A DNA stretch of 10,982 nucleotides from JAAXTX01 sp037139695 (lineage in GTDB: Bacteria; Patescibacteriota; Minisyncoccia; Moranbacterales; UBA1568): positions 1 to 10,982 of the forward strand of contig JBAXFX010000044.1 in NCBI GenBank assembly GCA_037139695.1, written 5' to 3'. Below are positions 7,279-10,982 of this stretch, piece by piece. The stretch's first letter is position 1. Each line of letters starts with the position of its first letter. Below the pieces are notes generated by a model. It searched no databases. It was given only the letters and a program-made list of their open reading frames with translations, and had not been told where the DNA came from. Position numbers and translations under genes: made by a program.

Positions 7279-8250
7279 ATGAACCCCGTTATTTTTAACG
7301 CCCTGTTCCTTGCCCTGATCGCCGTCGTGGGAACGGTCGTGATTATCGGCGACTTGGCGCGTACGAAGATATCCAATGTCGTTTTGGGCGGAGGGTTCGT
7401 GGCTGGACTTTCCTTGTATGTGATCGCCTTGGCGGCCGGAGCGGTCTCGGTAGTTTCTCTTGGTACTGTCGCGGTAAACACGGTATGTGCCCTGGCGGTC
7501 GGATATGCGTTCTGGGCGTTCAACTTCTGGCCGGCCGGAGACGCAAAATTGTTCGCGCTACTCGCCTTTCTCTTGCCGTTGGACTCGTATCGGAACGGAT
7601 TTTTATCCCTGTTTCCGTCGCTGGCCCTTTTGGTCAATATCTTTGTCTGCGCGTATGCGTATCTGATAGTGCGCTCATTTCTATATGCCGTGCGACGTTT
7701 TTTTCGGTGGAATCCTTTCGTGGAGAATTATACCCTCCTGTTTCAAAGATTCGTCTTCTCCGTACGGAAAGGCCTCTTCCGGCGCGGTACGATCCGCGTC
7801 GCCTTGAGGAATGCGCTTCTTATGACAGGGGTGCTGATCCTGATGCGATACGGCTCCGGCTCGGACTGGAGTACCGAATCAGTGCGGGTACTTTTTACCG
7901 GGATGGTTCTCTGGATGGCAGTCTCGTTTTCAGTTAGGAAATACATAGCCGATAAGGAGACGCGCACGATTCCGCACGAGGCGTTGGAGGCCGGCATGTC
8001 GCCGGTGATAGCTTTGCCGGAAGACGGATTATTTACGAAGGCGTTTCTTCGAACGATCGGTCCGTTGCGAGCGGAAGGGTTCGATGAGCGGCAGGTCGGG
8101 CTTGTGAAAGATCGCGCCATATCGGAGCATATCCCGACACTTCGTGTACAGCGCCATACGCCGTTCTCGCCGTGGATTCTGATCGGTGCGTCCGTCACGG
8201 TACTCCTCGGAGGCAGTCTTTTACGATTCTTGGAAAGGCTTTCCCTCTGA
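7279..8250 (+). CDS. A24-family prepilin peptidase-like membrane protease with C-terminal extension
   Basis: This is a 323-residue membrane protein. Asp25 in GDLARTKISN and Asp88 in PAGDAKLFA match the two catalytic aspartates of A24 aspartyl proteases (TadV/CpaA and archaeal FlaK class). The usual GxGD reads PAGD here. Hydrophobic segments lie at about 3-23, 34-55, 60-82, 90-100 and 105-132, two more at about 180-192 and 200-215, and one at about 297-315. There is no N-terminal methyltransferase domain like that of PilD. Residues after about 135 form an extension with a basic stretch, two membrane segments, a soluble part and a last segment, which is longer than the TadV class. There is no pilin gene nearby, so its substrate may be the small peptide or the Cys-rich protein. 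An alternative is a general pilus peptidase that happens to sit here. Confidence 0.75.
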   Translation: MNPVIFNALFLALIAVVGTVVIIGDLARTKISNVVLGGGFVAGLSLYVIALAAGAVSVVSLGTVAVNTVCALAVGYAFWAFNFWPAGDAKLFALLAFLLPLDSYRNGFLSLFPSLALLVNIFVCAYAYLIVRSFLYAVRRFFRWNPFVENYTLLFQRFVFSVRKGLFRRGTIRVALRNALLMTGVLILMRYGSGSDWSTESVRVLFTGMVLWMAVSFSVRKYIADKETRTIPHEALEAGMSPVIALPEDGLFTKAFLRTIGPLRAEGFDERQVGLVKDRAISEHIPTLRVQRHTPFSPWILIGASVTVLLGGSLLRFLERLSL

Positions 8251-8260
8251 TGCCTTTTCC
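8232..8260 (+). terminator. Hairpin at the end of the enzyme operon
   Basis: GGAAAGGC (8232-8239) can pair with GCCTTTTCC (8252-8260) with one bulged T and a 12-base loop. A smaller stem, GGAAA-GGC-TTTCC (8232-8244), competes with it. A T-rich stretch follows only at about 8284-8293, too far for a standard intrinsic terminator. It overlaps the last codons of the peptidase gene. Confidence 0.3.
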
Positions 8261-8285
8261 CCGTCTCCGGTTACCCCTCCTCATT

Positions 8286-8313
8286 TTGTTTTTAGCTGTT
8301 CTTGTGGTATGCT
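8286..8313 (+). promoter_or_regulatory. Putative promoter of the secreted repeat protein (TTGTTT, 16 bp, TGG-TATGCT)
   Basis: TTGTTT (8286-8291) is followed after 16 bases by TATGCT (8308-8313), with the extended -10 TGG directly before it. Transcription would start near 8320, giving a leader of under 40 bases to ATG 8357 and making the earlier in-frame ATG at 8186 impossible for this transcript. It resembles the 183-211 site in both parts. Confidence 0.5.
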
Positions 8314-8356
8314 TTCCGTGATGATATCCGCCTCTTATTTCCAAAGACATACACAC

Positions 8357-10975
8357 ATGAAAATCGAACGAACAAGGGCGTTGTTCCGTGGGATGTTTCC
8401 GTTTGTCGCCATCATCTTTTTTATCCTCTCGTCTGAGCGGAGCCTGGCATATGATGTCGGAGTGACCATCTGCGCGTCGGCTGATACTATCACGGCAGGT
8501 AGTCCGGTCACATTGAACTGGTACCTTGATTCCGCTTCGGCGGGGCTGGATTCAGTTAGTAGTAGCGGTCCTTGTACCGTAACGAACTTGGCGACTCCCG
8601 CGGTTATAAGTACCCGCTACGCATATATAGGTTACTTGTATTCTCTTGCGAATGAGACTGATCATACCCAGGTACTCTATCCTTCCAGTACGACGACATA
8701 TTCTGTTACGTGTGGCTCTGATGGCACAGAGCCAGCCTCAACCTCTGCCTCGGTCACAGTTACCGTCAATCCTCCTTCAGCTCCGACCGGTCTCTCTCTT
8801 TCTTGCAATAACGGGACCATGACTGCGAGTTGGAATGCTATGTCTGGCGTTTCAAACTACCTCATTCGCATGAATGATAGTAGTAGCAACACTGTCATTT
8901 ACGAGGATAACTGGACAAGTACCTCGATTTCACGTTATGTCGGTTATGGAACCTTTTGGTACTGGATGCATTCCGGAACGACAAGTAACTATAGTGCCGC
9001 TACCAGCGGTTCTGTTACCTGCGCCGCCCCCGTCAACGGCTCCTGCGGTTCCGTCAATGGCACCTCGGTCTCATCGCTCAGTTCCGGTTCAGCAGGTTTG
9101 TGCGGTACCGGAGCAGTCTCCTCATTTTCCGGCTCCGGTCCGTGGAGCTGGCAGTGTACCGGTTCAGGCGGTGGCTCCACCGCAAGTTGTTCTGCACAGA
9201 AAACGGCCACAGTCGTCAACGGCTCCTGCGGTTCCGCCAACGGTACCACGGTCTCGACTGCTCCCACTTCGGGTCTTTGTAACTCGGGTACGGCATCCGG
9301 CGTTTCCGGCTCCGGTCCGTGGACTTGGACGTGCGCCGGTTCAGGCGGTGGCTCCACCGCTTCGTGTTCCGCATACCTGACTGCCACCTGTCCCTCTTCG
9401 TATTCCAATGTCACCGTCACTGGTAGCACCTCCGGAGCAGTATGGGGCTCTAGTCCCTATACCGAAGACTCAGATATCGGAACGGCAGCCGTGCATGCCG
9501 GGTTGATTGCTGTCGGTGAAACGGCGACCATCAAGAAAACATCTTCCGGATCAAGCTCAAGCTATGTCGGTTCCACAAGAAACGGAGTGACGACTTCTCC
9601 CTATTCCTCACCATGGTGCGGTATCACCCTGTCGAAGATCGCCACGGTCGTCAACGGCTCCTGCGGTTCCGTCAATGGCACCTCGGTCTCATCGCTCAGT
9701 TCCGGTTCAGCAGGTTTGTGCGGTACCGGAGCAGTCTCCTCATTTTCCGGCTCCGGTCCGTGGAGCTGGCAGTGTACCGGTTCAGGCGGGGGATCGACCA
9801 GTTCGTGTTCCGCCTCCCTCTACGTAGCCCCTCCCGCTCCCGCCTTCACCCTCACCGCCTCCCCGACATCCGTCGTGAGTGGCAGTGCCTCTACGATTAC
9901 CTGGTCCTCGGTCACCAATGCCACGTCTTGTACCGCTTCGAACGGATGGACTGGATCAAAATCGACCGCCGGCGGTTCCGCCTCCACCGGTGCCCTCTCT
10001 ACCGCCACGACCTATACCCTTTCGTGTACCGGTGCCGGAGGAACCACCACGAAATCAGCGACCGTCTCCGTGACCGCTCCCGTTCCCGCTCCCACCCTCG
10101 ATTTCTCCGCCTCCCCGACATCGATTACCACCGGTTCTTCCACCACTCTCTTCTGGTCCTCGACCAATGCCACATCCTGTACCGCTTCGAACAGCTGGTC
10201 CGGAGCAAAGGCTGTCTCCGGTTCCCTCTCCGTTTCTCCGATAACTACTGGTATAATCAACTACACCCTGACCTGTACCGGTGCCACTGCCCCGGCAGTC
10301 ACCAAAACCGTGCCCGTCACGGTCACTTCCCCGGTTATCAATGGTTCCTGCGGCCTTGCCAACGGTACCCCTACCGCTTCCGCCCCGACAACCAACCTCT
10401 GCAACGTCACCGGCACGACACCGACTGTCACCGGCTCCGGTCCCTGGAGCTGGACCTGTACCGGTTCTGGCGGCGGTACCACCGCATCGTGCAATGCTCC
10501 TTTGCCTTCCACTCTCCGCCTCTGTCGGGATGGTATCCTCTTCGTGACCGGAGGCAACTCCAAGTCGCTCGCCATGGTTCAAAACGACGTGGCCAACCTC
10601 ACCACCTACTACGATTCCGGCTCCGGCTGTTCCGGATCCATTGTCACTTCAGCGACTACCTTCGACTCAACTGCCCCGCTTGTCGGCAAGCTCTCCGGTA
10701 CCGACCCGAAGATCCTCACCGGTGATGTCCCCAATTCGTCCGATCCCGGAAAACAAAGCGGTACCTCCACCGTGACCGCTACCTACTCCGGACAGACCGC
10801 CACCATTCTTCTTACCGTGGAAGAGAACTGTGTCTCGGGCTGCGGTGCCAAGGCCCCAAGCTATTGCAAAGGCAAGTCCTTCCAAGCACCGGACTCTTGC
10901 GGTGTCGTGGAAACCTGCGCGAGCGGTACCCGTACCTGTGATATGAACTGGAAGGAAGTCGCGCCGGGATTGTGA
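8357..10975 (+). CDS. Large secreted Ig-like, LCCL-like and Cys-repeat surface protein
   Basis: This 872-residue protein starts with a classic signal peptide: basic MKIERTR, a hydrophobic core, and a likely cut after SLA (about residue 31). In order it shows an Ig-like region (32-139), an Fn3-like module (140-224), Cys repeat 1 (226-280), repeat 2 (287-339), an LCCL-like domain (about 345-428) with VWG, YTEDSDIG, AAVHAGLI and YVGSTRNGV, repeat 3 (432-486), two PKD/Ig-like modules (about 494-658; ASPTSV/ASPTSI, then WSS and NATSCTAS), repeat 4 (660-714), and an Ig-like, Cys-rich tail ending NWKEVAPGL. Modules of this kind are common in surface proteins that bind glycans or other cells. No cell-wall sorting signal or C-terminal membrane segment is visible. 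The start at 8357 is chosen because of the signal peptide and the promoter at 8286-8313. A link to the peptide operon is not shown. Confidence 0.85.
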   Translation: MKIERTRALFRGMFPFVAIIFFILSSERSLAYDVGVTICASADTITAGSPVTLNWYLDSASAGLDSVSSSGPCTVTNLATPAVISTRYAYIGYLYSLANETDHTQVLYPSSTTTYSVTCGSDGTEPASTSASVTVTVNPPSAPTGLSLSCNNGTMTASWNAMSGVSNYLIRMNDSSSNTVIYEDNWTSTSISRYVGYGTFWYWMHSGTTSNYSAATSGSVTCAAPVNGSCGSVNGTSVSSLSSGSAGLCGTGAVSSFSGSGPWSWQCTGSGGGSTASCSAQKTATVVNGSCGSANGTTVSTAPTSGLCNSGTASGVSGSGPWTWTCAGSGGGSTASCSAYLTATCPSSYSNVTVTGSTSGAVWGSSPYTEDSDIGTAAVHAGLIAVGETATIKKTSSGSSSSYVGSTRNGVTTSPYSSPWCGITLSKIATVVNGSCGSVNGTSVSSLSSGSAGLCGTGAVSSFSGSGPWSWQCTGSGGGSTSSCSASLYVAPPAPAFTLTASPTSVVSGSASTITWSSVTNATSCTASNGWTGSKSTAGGSASTGALSTATTYTLSCTGAGGTTTKSATVSVTAPVPAPTLDFSASPTSITTGSSTTLFWSSTNATSCTASNSWSGAKAVSGSLSVSPITTGIINYTLTCTGATAPAVTKTVPVTVTSPVINGSCGLANGTPTASAPTTNLCNVTGTTPTVTGSGPWSWTCTGSGGGTTASCNAPLPSTLRLCRDGILFVTGGNSKSLAMVQNDVANLTTYYDSGSGCSGSIVTSATTFDSTAPLVGKLSGTDPKILTGDVPNSSDPGKQSGTSTVTATYSGQTATILLTVEENCVSGCGAKAPSYCKGKSFQAPDSCGVVETCASGTRTCDMNWKEVAPGL
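9032..9196 (+). repeat. Cys-rich module repeat, copy 1
   Basis: This is a coding module of about 55 residues with the pattern NGSCG, LC, SGSGPW, WxCxGSGGG, SCSA. Bases 9031-9171 are identical to 9649-9789 in copy 3. Confidence 0.9.
9215..9373 (+). repeat. Cys-rich module repeat, copy 2
   Basis: This copy has the same pattern as copy 1 but is diverged, with ANGTT and TSGLCNSG in the first half. The second half, from the Gly/Ser/Pro/Trp block to SCSA, stays close to copies 1 and 3. Confidence 0.85.
9650..9814 (+). repeat. Cys-rich module repeat, copy 3
   Basis: Its first 140 bases are identical to copy 1, at an offset of exactly 618 bases (206 codons). It diverges after GSGG, where codons change from GGC-TCC-type to GGA-TCG. 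Confidence 0.9.
10334..10498 (+). repeat. Cys-rich module repeat, copy 4
   Basis: This is the most diverged copy (NGSCGLANG, TTNLCNVTG, SGSGPWSW, SCNA). It follows the second PKD/Ig-like module and precedes the C-terminal tail. Confidence 0.8.
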
Positions 10976-10982
10976 GTCGGGA

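Noticed and set aside
8186..8356. Longer start of the large surface protein at ATG 8186
   Set aside because: It overlaps the peptidase gene by 65 bases, lies upstream of the promoter at 8286-8313 and would bury the signal peptide that starts at 8357.
9031..9789. CRISPR-like or transposon repeat
   Set aside because: The repeats are in frame, encode a clear Cys-rich protein module and lack spacers of even size or terminal inverted repeats.
9613..10725. Forward open frame of 370 codons inside the surface protein
   Set aside because: It is a +1 shadow of a repetitive Ser/Thr/Gly gene, rich in Arg/His/Tyr with no sensible fold; the repeats explain its length.
1..10982. Recoded TGA (as in some Candidate Phyla Radiation lineages)
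   Set aside because: TGA ends five of the genes at sensible C-termini, and none of the proteins needs TGA read-through.

Overview
The window is one strand-consistent cluster of eight genes, all on the + strand and tightly packed. There are no RNA genes, mobile elements or CRISPR arrays that I can see. The organism is probably a bacterium of the Candidate Phyla Radiation (Patescibacteria/Parcubacteria-like). The reasons are the short operon with few Shine-Dalgarno sequences, two promoter-like sites sharing an extended -10 of the GTGGTA type, a membrane-anchored Cys-rich protein, and a large secreted Ig/Cys-repeat protein ending in a Cys-rich tail, all styles familiar from that group. This is an inference from style, not from a marker gene. 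The genetic code looks standard: TGA, TAA and TAG all serve as stops.

Region 1 (1-250) has overlapping small inverted repeats (24-58) and a promoter-like site (183-211). Region 2 (251-484) is a 77-residue peptide gene that looks like a ribosomally made, modified peptide (RiPP) precursor: a charged leader, a hydrophobic stretch, then a 20-residue C-terminal core with three consecutive His-Xaa-Ser triplets between two cysteines and a terminal Trp. Region 3 (510-1295) encodes a membrane-anchored protein with 14 cysteines. A perfect 8-bp hairpin (1341-1362) separates these two genes from the enzyme genes.

Region 4 (1407-7266) holds five radical SAM enzymes in a row: one SPASM-type maturase, three tandem diverged paralogues of the HemW/HemN-like fold, and one short radical SAM protein with a C-terminal Cx2Cx5C motif. 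Region 5 (7279-8250) is an A24-family (prepilin peptidase-like) membrane aspartyl protease with an unusual C-terminal extension. Spacings from a 14-base overlap to under 80 bases suggest that 1407-8250 is one transcription unit.

Region 6 (8357-10975) has its own promoter-like site (8286-8313) and encodes an 872-residue secreted protein built from Ig-like and Fn3-like modules, an LCCL-like domain and four copies of a Cys-rich repeat. Two of the copies contain an identical 141-bp block.

Working model (inference): the small peptide is modified by the SPASM enzyme and the other radical SAM proteins, then cut or released by the membrane A24 protease, with the Cys-rich protein as partner, carrier or immunity factor. 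Five radical SAM genes and an A24 peptidase beside one His-Xaa-Ser core peptide is a combination I do not recognise as a described system.
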